This document shows, piece after piece, positions 16,786 to 25,229 of a stretch of DNA of 64,000 nt; position 1 is the first letter of the stretch, and each line of letters opens with the position of its first letter. Below the pieces are notes generated by a model. The model was given only the letters and a program-made list of their open reading frames with translations. It had not been told where the DNA came from and did no database searches. The position numbers and the translations under genes were made by a program. The stretch comes from an uncultured Candidatus Melainabacteria bacterium (GTDB lineage: Bacteria > Cyanobacteriota > Vampirovibrionia > Gastranaerophilales > Gastranaerophilaceae): contig CAKULF010000001.1 of assembly GCA_934667125.1 (NCBI GenBank), forward strand, positions 124,001 through 188,000. The letters are read 5' to 3'.

Positions 16786-18876
16786 TTAATTCTTTGACTT
16801 TTTATATTCTTCTTCTGCTTTATCAACAAGTTTTCTTAACTCACTGCCCGAAGCTTCGACACCATTATCTTTCTTATATTGTTCTTTGTAAGCTTCAAGT
16901 ATCTTTTTATAATTTGCAGACGAGCTTGAAGATTTTCCATCTGCTTCCATATCATCGGAGGCTATTCCATCTTCTAAATCTTTCAGATACTGAGCAAATT
17001 CGTCCGCCATACCCTCGGCAGTATTTGCTTTGCCAGCTCCGCTACCCCAAATACCAGGGAGATAGCTTGCTCCGCCGTGGAATAAATCGTACCTAGACTG
17101 TTGAACATCTTTCCTGTTGCCATACAAGTCATCCATAGATTGACCTGTGTGATATGTGCCTGCTTTTAATCTTGATTCAACATCGTTGATTAATGCTTCG
17201 TATTCATCTTCACGACCGATAAAGTCAGCCTTAGTTAACATATCAGCGCCCATCAAGTCTAGGATTGAAGAAAATTCAACTTCAGCACCTTGATAATAAC
17301 CATCAGGAATAACGCAATCTGACAAGATAATACTACCTTCATTTCCGGCATCATCTGTTATAACTTTTGCTTTTTTACCTTCTTCAGTGTTATACATCCA
17401 TTCATATTTATCAACACCTTCAGGACATTCAGATGTGTCAATTAATGAAAAAGAGTATACTCTGTTTGTGAAGTTGCCGTCGGCATCCCCAATAGCATCA
17501 GCCCTAATACCCAACGCAGCAAGTTCTCTTAAAGCGTCTTCAGATAAGAAACCATAGTTTTGAAGAGCAGTTGTAGCACCTCTAGCACCATCTTTTGCGA
17601 TGATTTCTTTTACTTTTGCGTCAATGTATAAGTCTAATTCACTGTCGTAAGAATCGACAATAGCGTCTACCAAGGATTTATCTTCGCCATTAACATTGAT
17701 TTTCCATTCAGTGTTTCCGACAATTCTTTCAATACCATCTACAATGCAGGCTGTGCTAGCGTTTGAATCATATTCGCCAACGAAATAACCTTCGTGTTGT
17801 TTAATTGTATTATATGCGCTACTAGCATTAGCAGAATCAAGTCCATCATTGTTTCCATCAACGTCTTTATGTTTTTGAGCAGTAGTGCTAAAAGTATGTT
17901 CTTTATTTTGTGCAGCTTGTGCTAAATCGTTTGCTTGTTCAGTTTCTTCAGCTTGAACAGCTGCGCCATAAGAATTGATTTGAGTTCCTGTTTTATCATC
18001 AACAGTTACAACTTTGCCGTTTTCAATTTTTTGAGTTGTAGTTACTTCGCTGCCGTCAGCTGCTCTATATACTTTTGTTACAGAACCGTCTGAATTATAT
18101 ACGGTTTGAGCTGGAGCGCTTGCTTGAATTAATTTAGCAACTTCTTGACCTGAAAGGTCTTTATAGCTAACTTTTCCATCAACATTTTGATAGTTCAAGT
18201 TTTCATCTTCAGTTGCTTCTTTTTGATCTGTTTCAGCTTGAGCTTGAGCTTGTTGTTGCTCTTGTTGAAGTTGTTGAATTTCAGCTTCAAGACTTTGAAC
18301 TTGCGTTTGATAATCTTGAATTGTTTGATCTAAAGTTAATAATTCAGCGTCATTGGTTGATTTTGATTGTTCAATTTCTTGTTGAAGACCTTCAAGAGCT
18401 TGTTGAACTTGATCTTTAACGCTATTAGCATTAGTTAATTCTTGTTGAGCAGCATTTAATTCAGCTTGTGCTTGAGCTTGCGCAGCAAGAGCTTCAGATA
18501 ATTGAGCAGCTAAAGCAGCATAGTTTTCATCTTCTGAATTAGCACTACCCAAAGCACTTTGAGCAGAAGAAACAGCACTGTTTGCAGAAGCTAAATTGCT
18601 TGTTGCGCTTTGTACACTAGCGGTTGCAGTTGCTATTCCAACAAGAGCAGATTGCAAATTACCTTGAATTGAAGATAATTGACTTTGTTGCTGAGCGTCA
18701 TTTTGAGCAATTTGTGTTTGTTCTTGCGTTTTATCTGCTTGGGTAGCAGACAAATTAGACATGATACTTGCAAGTTCATTCTGTGCATTGTTAATTGCAG
18801 CCGAACCTTGGGTATTGCCATCGCTTAAACCAAAACCGTAGTTCTTTTTCCTTAGTTCATAATTTTCTATATTCAT
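16786..18876 (-). CDS. Large coiled-coil protein with an EF-hand/dockerin-like loop
   Basis: 696 residues, no recognised family. Residues 20-230 are a very Ala/Gln/Ser-rich coiled coil; 230-320 is a Val/Thr-rich segment with DGKVSYKDL and DGSVTKVYRAADGSEVTT; around 340 there is a calcium-binding-like loop DVDGNNDGLDSA; the rest is an acidic globular region with few cysteines, followed by a Lys-rich C-terminus. There is no Sec signal or membrane helix. The very low-complexity helix plus Ca-loop suggests a secreted or surface-exposed structural protein exported by a non-Sec route; that is inference. The region upstream carries TGTAAAGTTATGTAACAAAA, closely like the sequence ahead of the 38607 gene. 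Confidence 0.7.
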   Translation of the reverse strand: MNIENYELRKKNYGFGLSDGNTQGSAAINNAQNELASIMSNLSATQADKTQEQTQIAQNDAQQQSQLSSIQGNLQSALVGIATATASVQSATSNLASANSAVSSAQSALGSANSEDENYAALAAQLSEALAAQAQAQAELNAAQQELTNANSVKDQVQQALEGLQQEIEQSKSTNDAELLTLDQTIQDYQTQVQSLEAEIQQLQQEQQQAQAQAETDQKEATEDENLNYQNVDGKVSYKDLSGQEVAKLIQASAPAQTVYNSDGSVTKVYRAADGSEVTTTQKIENGKVVTVDDKTGTQINSYGAAVQAEETEQANDLAQAAQNKEHTFSTTAQKHKDVDGNNDGLDSANASSAYNTIKQHEGYFVGEYDSNASTACIVDGIERIVGNTEWKINVNGEDKSLVDAIVDSYDSELDLYIDAKVKEIIAKDGARGATTALQNYGFLSEDALRELAALGIRADAIGDADGNFTNRVYSFSLIDTSECPEGVDKYEWMYNTEEGKKAKVITDDAGNEGSIILSDCVIPDGYYQGAEVEFSSILDLMGADMLTKADFIGREDEYEALINDVESRLKAGTYHTGQSMDDLYGNRKDVQQSRYDLFHGGASYLPGIWGSGAGKANTAEGMADEFAQYLKDLEDGIASDDMEADGKSSSSSANYKKILEAYKEQYKKDNGVEASGSELRKLVDKAEEEYKKSKN

Positions 18877-18974
18877 ATCGTGCTACCTCATAAATTACAC
18901 ACACATTATTTATGACGGCATTTTTTAAATAAACTTAAGGATTTTAAACTATTTTGTTACATAACTTTACAAAG

Positions 18975-19970
18975 TTAAACATTTTGAACTTCTTTAGCAA
19001 CATCGCCAATATATTCTCTAAATTTTTTGTATTGCTCATCTAGGGATTTATCATCAACTTGAGAATAGATAAAATATGCTTTTCCATCCCCATTTATCAT
19101 TTGATAGAGCATACAAGAAGCAATATAAGTGGCAGAAGAACCAACTCCTCTACCTTGAAGTTTAAGATGTCTAACACCATTATCAATAAGCTTTTGAGTC
19201 ATTTCTTTTGTATGTAATACATTTTCTTTAAAATTTCTTATAGCAGGTCTATTTTTTTGAATACATTCAAAATTTATGCGCATATTCGTGTTTATTCTTT
19301 GCATTTCAAAAGCTCGATAATGATCGGGCATTTTGGGGCAATTATATGCGCAAGCCTGATTAATCAAGACTTCAACACGAGAAATATCATCCAAATAATC
19401 TGGAAAATCAACCAAGACATCCATTGAATATTCAGGACGAACAACAACGACATCATATTCTTTTAATAATTTATTATAATAATTTGTTTCGTTTTCAACT
19501 GTGGGCTCTTCTTCTTTTGTTGCGCCTTGAAACCTTAAAGCAGGCTTTACAACGGAAGCAACGCAAATTGCGGATGGGTATTTATTTTTAATATAATCTT
19601 TTAACATGTCTGAAAAAACAATAAATCTAGCGCCATATTCAGCACCGACATCCAAAAGCATATTAGCGTATTTATCGTTCAAATCTTCTTTTTCGACTTG
19701 CGAACAAGTAAAAGTATAGGTTGGAGTTGCGCCAAAACTTTTGACATATTCAAAAATTTTAGTCAACATTTCAGGCGTAAATTTTTCATGGATAGCAGGA
19801 ACTCTACCGCCAGCCCAAATATTTGCAGGTGAACCATATAGATTACAAGGTGGCAGCGTTAAACCAAATCTATCGAAAGAATATGCTATTTTCGCAAAAA
19901 CAGGTTCATATTGAAACATCAACGGAAGCGACCATTCTATATCGCCATGGTATTTAAAAATTTCAGACAT
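18975..19970 (-). CDS. U32 peptidase-like TIM-barrel protein (tentative)
   Basis: 331 residues, cytoplasmic. The segment VEVLINQACAYNCPKMPDHYRAFE (about 202-225) resembles the Cys-containing signature of U32 peptidase-family proteins (N-x-x-C-x-x-x-C-P-x-x-x-x-H), and the regular strand-helix alternation fits a barrel: FIVFSDML, YDVVVVRPEYSMDVLVD, VRHLKLQGRGVGSS. U32-type proteins often act in tRNA or cofactor hydroxylation or as radical SAM partners, and a B12-radical SAM gene lies two genes away, but no direct link is shown. ATG after a TGAGG site. The family call is tentative. Confidence 0.5.
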   Translation of the reverse strand: MSEIFKYHGDIEWSLPLMFQYEPVFAKIAYSFDRFGLTLPPCNLYGSPANIWAGGRVPAIHEKFTPEMLTKIFEYVKSFGATPTYTFTCSQVEKEDLNDKYANMLLDVGAEYGARFIVFSDMLKDYIKNKYPSAICVASVVKPALRFQGATKEEEPTVENETNYYNKLLKEYDVVVVRPEYSMDVLVDFPDYLDDISRVEVLINQACAYNCPKMPDHYRAFEMQRINTNMRINFECIQKNRPAIRNFKENVLHTKEMTQKLIDNGVRHLKLQGRGVGSSATYIASCMLYQMINGDGKAYFIYSQVDDKSLDEQYKKFREYIGDVAKEVQNV

Positions 19971-20082
19971 TTATACCTCAATCACACAAAATATATAGCT
20001 ATTTTAACCCAAATAGGGGTTATTTACAAATAAAAAATTAGCACTAATTTCATGCTATAATTAAATTTAAAAAGGAATTGCA

Positions 20083-21078
20083 ATGGAAGAAAATAAAGGA
20101 CAATTAATAATTTATCAAGGCGAAGATGGACAAACCCAAGTCAATGTAAAAATGTACGACGAAACAGTTTGGCTCACTCAAGACGCTATTGTAAAATTAT
20201 TTAATTCCAGCAAAGCCAACATAAGTGAGCATATTTCACATATTTATAACGAAGAAGAATTAGATAGAAATTCAACTGTTCGGAAATTCCGAACAGTTAG
20301 AAAAGAAGGTAGCAGAAATGTTACAAGAGATTTAGACTATTATAATTTAGATTTAATACTTTCTGTGGGCTATCGTGTAAAATCTAAAATAGCAACTAAA
20401 TTTCGTATTTGGGCAACAAAAACTCTAAAAGAATATATTATTAAAGGATATGCTCTTAATAAACAAAGATTAACAGAAAAGCAAGAACAAGTTGAAACAT
20501 TAAAAACAGCCTTAAGTATTATTGAAAGAGGTTTTAAAGGAGAAATTCAAAATCTTGAACAAGCTCAACAATTAAATTCCTTAATGAAAGATTTTGCCCT
20601 AGGGTTAAACTTGCTAGATGATTTTGATCACGACGCACTTGATATTAAAGGAAAAAACAATCAAAAAGCAATAAAAATTTCAACCGATGAATTTTTAATG
20701 ATTGTCAATAAAATGAAATCCGATTTTTCATCAGATGTATTTGCAAACCCAAAAGACAATAGTTTCGACAGCTCTGTAAATCAAATTTATCAATCATTTA
20801 ACGGAAAAGATTGCTATCCAACATTAGAAGAAAAAGCCTCAATGCTGTTGTATTTTATTGTAAAAAATCATAGCTTTACAGATGGCAACAAAAGGATAGG
20901 TGCAAGCTGCTTTTTATATTTTTTAAATAAAAATAATATGCTTTATAAAAATAATAAACCAATTATAGACAACGGAACTTTATTTGCACTTACGTTATTA
21001 ATTGCAGAAAGTAGACCGGAAGAAATGAACACTGTCAAAAACATAATTATTAGTGTATTAAACAGAACAGCAGACTAA
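20083..21078 (+). CDS. RhuM-type protein with C-terminal Fic/Doc domain
   Basis: 331 residues. The N-terminal 130 residues are a RhuM/virulence-type DNA-binding-like region (VWLTQDAIVKLFNSSKANISEHI, then DYYNLDLILSVGYRV, typical of that family). The C-terminal part holds the Fic motif HSFTDGNKRIG at 263-273. The Lys in place of the second Gly gives a GNKR core as in Doc, so it may phosphorylate rather than AMPylate a target. It stands alone with no antitoxin-like partner next to it; such genes are commonly spread by transfer. The start ATG has an AAAGGA site and an upstream TATAAT. A perfect 25-bp inverted repeat lies inside the gene. Confidence 0.85.
   Translation: MEENKGQLIIYQGEDGQTQVNVKMYDETVWLTQDAIVKLFNSSKANISEHISHIYNEEELDRNSTVRKFRTVRKEGSRNVTRDLDYYNLDLILSVGYRVKSKIATKFRIWATKTLKEYIIKGYALNKQRLTEKQEQVETLKTALSIIERGFKGEIQNLEQAQQLNSLMKDFALGLNLLDDFDHDALDIKGKNNQKAIKISTDEFLMIVNKMKSDFSSDVFANPKDNSFDSSVNQIYQSFNGKDCYPTLEEKASMLLYFIVKNHSFTDGNKRIGASCFLYFLNKNNMLYKNNKPIIDNGTLFALTLLIAESRPEEMNTVKNIIISVLNRTAD
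20274..20298. repeat. Perfect 12-bp inverted repeat inside the RhuM-Fic gene
   Basis: AACTGTTCGGAA and TTCCGAACAGTT separated by a single A. It encodes the segment NSTVRKFRTV, which is conserved in RhuM proteins, so part of the symmetry may be forced by the protein. Confidence 0.8.
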
Positions 21079-21120
21079 TTTATGATTTCACTTTTGTTTG
21101 GTAAGGTACAAACACACACT

Positions 21121-21146
21121 AAAAAAAGCTCTCAAATGAGAGCTTT
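21121..21146 (-). terminator. Terminator of tRNA-Gln
   Basis: On the minus strand AAAGCTCTCA pairs with TGAGAGCTTT across a 2-nt centre and continues into seven Ts. It starts 4 nt after the tRNA 3' end; it may also stop the Fic gene from the other side. Confidence 0.75.
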
Positions 21147-21149
21147 AAT

Positions 21150-21225
21150 TGGCTGGGGCGGAAGGACTCGAACCTCCGAAATGCCTGGACCAAAACCAGG
21201 TGCCTTACCACTTGGCGACGCCCCA
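21150..21225 (-). tRNA. tRNA-Gln (anticodon TTG)
   Basis: 76 nt including an encoded CCA. The acceptor stem TGGGGCG pairs with CGCCCCA, followed by discriminator G and CCA. The anticodon stem CCTGG/CCAGG encloses a 7-nt loop with TTG, so glutamine. The T arm contains GGTTCGAGTCC. The D arm has AAGTGGTAAGGC. It lies alone, between the Fic gene and a uridine-kinase-like gene. Confidence 0.95.
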
Positions 21226-21273
21226 TCAGGCAAGTATTATCATACAATATAAAATCTTTTTGTCAAGCAAAAA

Positions 21274-22125
21274 TTATAATTCAATATGCTTATTTGATGT
21301 AACACTAACAATCGCTTCGATTAGCTCATTTACAAAGTCTTCAATGTACTCTTGCGTAGTCATGCCGTTGATTACAACGTCTGCCATATCCATTGTCGGA
21401 CGAATATATCTAAAAGCTGTTTGATTAACATCATGGAACTGCATTTGAGCAGCAGTGCCCGTTTTACCCCTACTTGTAGCACGAGCAAACCATCTGTCCT
21501 TGATTACTTCAAATGGAGTATAAACATAAATTTTAACGTCTGTTATATCTCTAACTTTTTGATGAAGAACGTATAATCCCTCGTTTAAAATCAATTTTGC
21601 AGGATTTTTCAAAACTGAATCTTTTTTGCTTTCGCAAGTCACAAAATTATATAATGGAGAATAGATTTTTTCGCCTTTTTTAAGTCGAATTAAATGCTCT
21701 CTCATTAATTCAAGGTCAATTGCGTCTGGTGTATCAAAGCTAAAACCTGATTCAAAAAGATTTTCATAACTTCCTGCTTTTTTAAGTTCCTCGGAAGCGT
21801 CTTTATAATAATCATCGCAACAAACAACGGTATAAATGCTGTTATTATCAGATTTTAAGCAAGCTTTTGCCGTATTTTTAACAAGAGTTGTTTTTCCTGA
21901 AGCAGATTCACCAGCTATTGACATAATAAATGTGCTATCGGATTCTGTGATTGCTTTTCTAGCTATATTAAATATAAAAGCTTCGTTCAATCTTAAAATC
22001 AAAGGTTGTTTTTGCTTTTTATCACGAGCAATAACCTCTCTTATATTTTCCAATATGCGAGAAATTTTCGACATATTCGCCAATTTTTTCGCTTTTATTA
22101 AATCTTCATTACTTATATTAGTCAT
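21274..22125 (-). CDS. Uridine kinase-like P-loop protein, copy 2
   Basis: 283 residues, paralogous to the protein at 10148-11014. Walker A is GESASGKTT (72-80), VCCDDYYKDASEELKKAGSYENLFESGF corresponds to TADNYFND in copy 1, AKLILNEGLYVL is the Walker B strand and RWFARATSRGKT the lid. Both share an N-terminal helical stretch ahead of the kinase fold. Likely a nucleoside or sugar kinase of the PRK/URK superfamily, substrate unknown. It sits 14 bp after an 83-residue gene and is probably cotranscribed with it. Confidence 0.7.
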   Translation of the reverse strand: MTNISNEDLIKAKKLANMSKISRILENIREVIARDKKQKQPLILRLNEAFIFNIARKAITESDSTFIMSIAGESASGKTTLVKNTAKACLKSDNNSIYTVVCCDDYYKDASEELKKAGSYENLFESGFSFDTPDAIDLELMREHLIRLKKGEKIYSPLYNFVTCESKKDSVLKNPAKLILNEGLYVLHQKVRDITDVKIYVYTPFEVIKDRWFARATSRGKTGTAAQMQFHDVNQTAFRYIRPTMDMADVVINGMTTQEYIEDFVNELIEAIVSVTSNKHIEL

Positions 22126-22138
22126 ATTTTATTCCAAG

Positions 22139-22390
22139 CTATTCTTCTGTATCTATTTCAAAATCTAGGTGATTTGCTTCATTTTCAATTAATTTATAAG
22201 CCATATATGCCCCTGTTGCGACCGCTTTAGGGTCAAGATTTGTTTTTTGAGCAATTTCAATAATTGCACTATTCAACTCGGGGTTTTCATCTTTAATATA
22301 ATGAATCATCATTTTGCGCCATGATGAAATATCTTCAAGTATTTCAGACGTGACGTTTTCGACATTTTCAATTGAAATTAAAGGTTGCAT
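22139..22390 (-). CDS. Hypothetical 83-residue helical protein
   Basis: Unrecognised, acidic and helical, with a conserved-looking DPKAVATGAYMAYKLIE centre that resembles a small helix-turn-helix or a protein-interaction bundle. No membrane segment. It starts a two-gene unit with the uridine-kinase-like gene. The start is firmly set by a very good promoter: TTGACC, 17 nt, TATAAT, then only 6 nt to this ATG, and no ribosome binding site. Confidence 0.7.
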   Translation of the reverse strand: MQPLISIENVENVTSEILEDISSWRKMMIHYIKDENPELNSAIIEIAQKTNLDPKAVATGAYMAYKLIENEANHLDFEIDTEE

Positions 22391-22396
22391 AATTTA

Positions 22397-22425
22397 ATTA
22401 TAATAAAGTTCATCCGTTCGGTCAA
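22397..22425 (-). promoter_or_regulatory. Sigma-70 promoter giving a leaderless mRNA
   Basis: On the minus strand: TTGACC (22420-22425), 17-nt spacer, TATAAT (22397-22402), then 6 nt to the ATG at 22390. Near-consensus. Transcription should start at the start codon. Confidence 0.75.
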
Positions 22426-22427
22426 TT

Positions 22428-23063
22428 TTATTTTTTTGAATATAATTTTTTAATTTCTGCAACATTTTTCTTGGTTAAAGATTTTGCTCCGCCTAATATT
22501 TCAGCTCCAAAATATATTTCAACATAACTTTTCAAACATTCAAGCTCATAAAAAGCATTTTGCAAGCTATCTGAACCCAAAATTACCCCATGGTTTTTTA
22601 AAAGCGCAACATTTGTTTTTTCAAATGTTTTACCAACTTCAACTGCTAAATCCAATGTTGAAGGACAATAATATTTAACTAACGGAATACTATCATACAT
22701 CAGCGCAAAATCAGGTAAAATCGGCTTAGTTATAGGAACGCCAGCAACAGCAAAAGCGGTTAAATATGGGTCATGACAATGAATTATAGCATTTATATCA
22801 TCTCTTATGGTATAAATTTCGCTGTGCATTATTTTTTCGCTTGATGGTTTTTTAGCTCCATCCAAAACGTTTCCATCATAATCTATTAATATTATATCGT
22901 CTTCTGACATGTCGTTTAAACACACGCCACTAGCAGATATTAAAATCCCATCAGCTGTTCTAATAGAAACATTTCCGCTTCTTGATGGGCACATATTCTT
23001 TTGATAAAGCCTTTTAGACCAATATAATATTTCTTCTTTTGTACCTTTTTTATTAAATTCCAT
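22428..23063 (-). CDS. Class II aldolase/adducin family protein (L-fuculose-phosphate aldolase-like)
   Basis: 211 residues. The zinc site is visible as H-x-H in IIHCHDPYL (about 92-94) with a further His in KNHGVILGS (about 155); the catalytic Glu is in MHSEIYTI (about 73). SSEK and SASGVCLNDM match phosphate-binding loops. FucA and the related ribulose-phosphate or methylthioribulose-phosphate enzymes all fit; no fucose pathway genes are near. It is expected to cleave a 2-ketose 1-phosphate into dihydroxyacetone phosphate and an aldehyde. ATG with a GAGGAAAA site. Confidence 0.8.
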   Translation of the reverse strand: MEFNKKGTKEEILYWSKRLYQKNMCPSRSGNVSIRTADGILISASGVCLNDMSEDDIILIDYDGNVLDGAKKPSSEKIMHSEIYTIRDDINAIIHCHDPYLTAFAVAGVPITKPILPDFALMYDSIPLVKYYCPSTLDLAVEVGKTFEKTNVALLKNHGVILGSDSLQNAFYELECLKSYVEIYFGAEILGGAKSLTKKNVAEIKKLYSKK

Positions 23064-23150
23064 ATTATTTTCCTCAACTGTATTGTACTAAAAATATGTT
23101 TATGTTTAAATAAATTTAGCAATATTTCATATATTGACTCTAGATGAAAG

Positions 23151-24038
23151 TTGGTTTTTACCATTAAAAAAGTTATAAAGCTCGCTAAAAATGCCGGTTT
23201 CTGTTATGGCGTCAAAAGGGCGGTTGACACCACTAAAAAAATTAAAAAAGAAAATCCATCCAAAGAAGTTAATGTTTTGGGTGAATTAATTCATAATTCG
23301 CATGTTATTTCAGAACTTGAAAATTTAGGCATTAAAACTATTAATAGCTTGCAGCCAAATTCAACAGGTGTTTGCATAGTTAGAAGCCATGGTGAATCAA
23401 ATGATGTATTTAAGCAAATCAAAGAATGCGGCTATGAGCTTGTTGATTTAACTTGTTTAGACGTTAAAAAAGTTCAATCAAAAGCAATTGAACTTGCGCA
23501 AGACGGGTATTTTGTTATAATTTTAGGCAAAAGCGAACACCCCGAAGTTAAAGCTATATCTACAAATGCAAGAGAATTTGCAAAATTTGATGAACAAGTT
23601 TATGTTGCTAATGATATTCAATCTTTAAAAAATATAGAAGAAAAAATCAAAAAAGCTAAAAAAATAGGGGTTGTTCTTCAAACAACTCAAACTAAGGAAT
23701 TTTTATTCCAAGTTGTTGACTATTTAACAACGATATGCAAGGTTTTAAGAGTTGAAAACACGATTTGCCCTTCAACAAGCTTAAGACAAAATGAAGCTAA
23801 AAAACTAGCCAAAGAATCAGATTTAATGGTTGTTGTCGGTTCTAAAAAAAGTGCAAATACAACGCATTTAGCCGAACTTTTAACAAAAATTACAACAACA
23901 ATCCATATAGAACATCAAGATGAGCTTGATAATTATATAAATGAAATTAAAAAAGCTCAAAACATCGGTGTAACAGCAGGAGCGTCTACTCCTGATTACA
24001 TCATAAATAAAGTAATAGAAAAATTAGAAAATATATAA
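23151..24038 (+). CDS. ispH: 4-hydroxy-3-methylbut-2-enyl diphosphate reductase
   Basis: Last step of the MEP isoprenoid pathway, producing IPP and DMAPP with a 4Fe-4S cluster. The cluster cysteines are in GFCYGVKRA (near 18), VDLTCLDVKK (near 104; the usual CP is CL here) and NTICPSTSLRQNEA (near 206). GSKKSANTTHLAEL is the conserved substrate-binding loop. 295 residues. The best start is TTG at 23151, since the ATG at 23143 is out of frame; the start is uncertain by a few residues. rpsA follows after 20 bp, a pairing that is widespread (ispH-rpsA fusions exist in clostridia). Confidence 0.93.
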   Translation: MVFTIKKVIKLAKNAGFCYGVKRAVDTTKKIKKENPSKEVNVLGELIHNSHVISELENLGIKTINSLQPNSTGVCIVRSHGESNDVFKQIKECGYELVDLTCLDVKKVQSKAIELAQDGYFVIILGKSEHPEVKAISTNAREFAKFDEQVYVANDIQSLKNIEEKIKKAKKIGVVLQTTQTKEFLFQVVDYLTTICKVLRVENTICPSTSLRQNEAKKLAKESDLMVVVGSKKSANTTHLAELLTKITTTIHIEHQDELDNYINEIKKAQNIGVTAGASTPDYIINKVIEKLENI

Positions 24039-24058
24039 TAGAAAGGATAATAAATTAA

Positions 24059-25126
24059 ATGACAAATCAAACTATGTCAAACGAAGAATTTGAACAATTG
24101 TTAACAAATTCTTACACTTACAAAATCAATGTAGCAGACGTTGTTAAAGGCGTTGTAGTAAAAAAAGAAAAAGACGGCTTTTTAGTTGATATCGGAGCTA
24201 AAACAGAAGCTTTTCTTCCAAACAGAGAAATCTCTAATCTTCCTGATAAAAACGTTGATGATATCGTTAAACTTTGGGACGAAAAAGAATTTTATATCGT
24301 AAAAGACGAAGAAGATGACGAAGTTGCAATTCTTTCACTTAAGAAAGTTTCTTGCGCTCAAGCATGGCAAAAACTTGTTGACCTTAAAAACAACAACGAA
24401 AACGTTATGGCTAAAGTTGTTTCTTCTGTTAAAGGCGGTTTAATTGCTGAAGTTGAAGGCTTAAGAGGATTTATTCCATCTAGCCAATTAAGAACAGGCG
24501 CTCCGTCTGAAACTCAAGTTGGTCAAGAAATTGAAGTTAAAATTCTTGAAGCTGATCCAAAAAGAACAAAACTTATCTTATCTCAAAGACAAGTTTACAC
24601 TCAACAAAGAGAAATGGTTGCAGACGAAATCATCTCTAAACTTGCAGTTGATCAAGTTGTTACAGGTGAAGTTGTTAGAATTGCTGATTTCGGCGCATTC
24701 GTTGACATCGAAGGAATTGATGGATTACTTCCAATTTCTGAAATTTCTTGGGAAAGAATTAAACACCCATCTGATGTTATCCAATTAGGTCAAAAAATCG
24801 AAGTTAAAATCATTAAAATTGATGAAGATTTAAAACGTATTTCTCTATCATTAAAGAGAATGGGCGCTAATCCTTGGGAAGAAATCGTTGATAAATTCAA
24901 AGAAGGCGATGTGATTAAAGGTACAATCAATAAAATCACTTCATTTGGTGCATTTATCAATATTTACCCTGGAGTTGAAGCATTGTTACCATCTTCTGAA
25001 ATTGCTGATGGCAATGTAAATATCAATTCTATGTTCAACTTAGGTGATGAAGTTGATGTATTAATCAAAAAATTCACTCCACAAGAACACAGAATTGGCT
25101 TATCTATGAAAGATATCCAAAAATAA
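24059..25126 (+). CDS. rpsA: 30S ribosomal protein S1 (four S1 domains)
   Basis: Binds mRNA for initiation on the 30S subunit. Four S1 domains are visible at about 25-90, 110-175, 195-265 and 280-350 (for example GEVVRIADFGAFVDIEGIDGLLP in the third). At 355 residues it lacks the two extra repeats of proteobacterial S1, as in clostridia and many Gram-positives. It uses codons like a highly expressed gene. AAAGGA site before the ATG; a strong terminator follows. Confidence 0.93.
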   Translation: MTNQTMSNEEFEQLLTNSYTYKINVADVVKGVVVKKEKDGFLVDIGAKTEAFLPNREISNLPDKNVDDIVKLWDEKEFYIVKDEEDDEVAILSLKKVSCAQAWQKLVDLKNNNENVMAKVVSSVKGGLIAEVEGLRGFIPSSQLRTGAPSETQVGQEIEVKILEADPKRTKLILSQRQVYTQQREMVADEIISKLAVDQVVTGEVVRIADFGAFVDIEGIDGLLPISEISWERIKHPSDVIQLGQKIEVKIIKIDEDLKRISLSLKRMGANPWEEIVDKFKEGDVIKGTINKITSFGAFINIYPGVEALLPSSEIADGNVNINSMFNLGDEVDVLIKKFTPQEHRIGLSMKDIQK

Positions 25127-25132
25127 TAAATT

Positions 25133-25166
25133 AAACTAGGGGGAATTTTTTCTCCCTAGTTTTTTA
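25133..25166 (+). terminator. Terminator of ispH-rpsA
   Basis: Stem AACTAGGG / CCCTAGTT, loop rich in T, then TTTTTT. Confidence 0.85.
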
Positions 25167-25229
25167 TAAAAAAAAGACTCCAAAAGGAGCCAATGTATTA
25201 GTAGAGAGTTTAAGTTAAAACTTATTATA

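Noticed and set aside
20000..22390. Integrated element around the tRNA-Gln gene (tRNA genes are common integration sites)
   Set aside because: No integrase, no direct repeat of the tRNA end, and normal neighbours; the Fic gene alone is not enough.
23143..23145. ATG as the ispH start
   Set aside because: It is out of frame and reaches a stop after seven codons; the in-frame TTG at 23151 is the better candidate.
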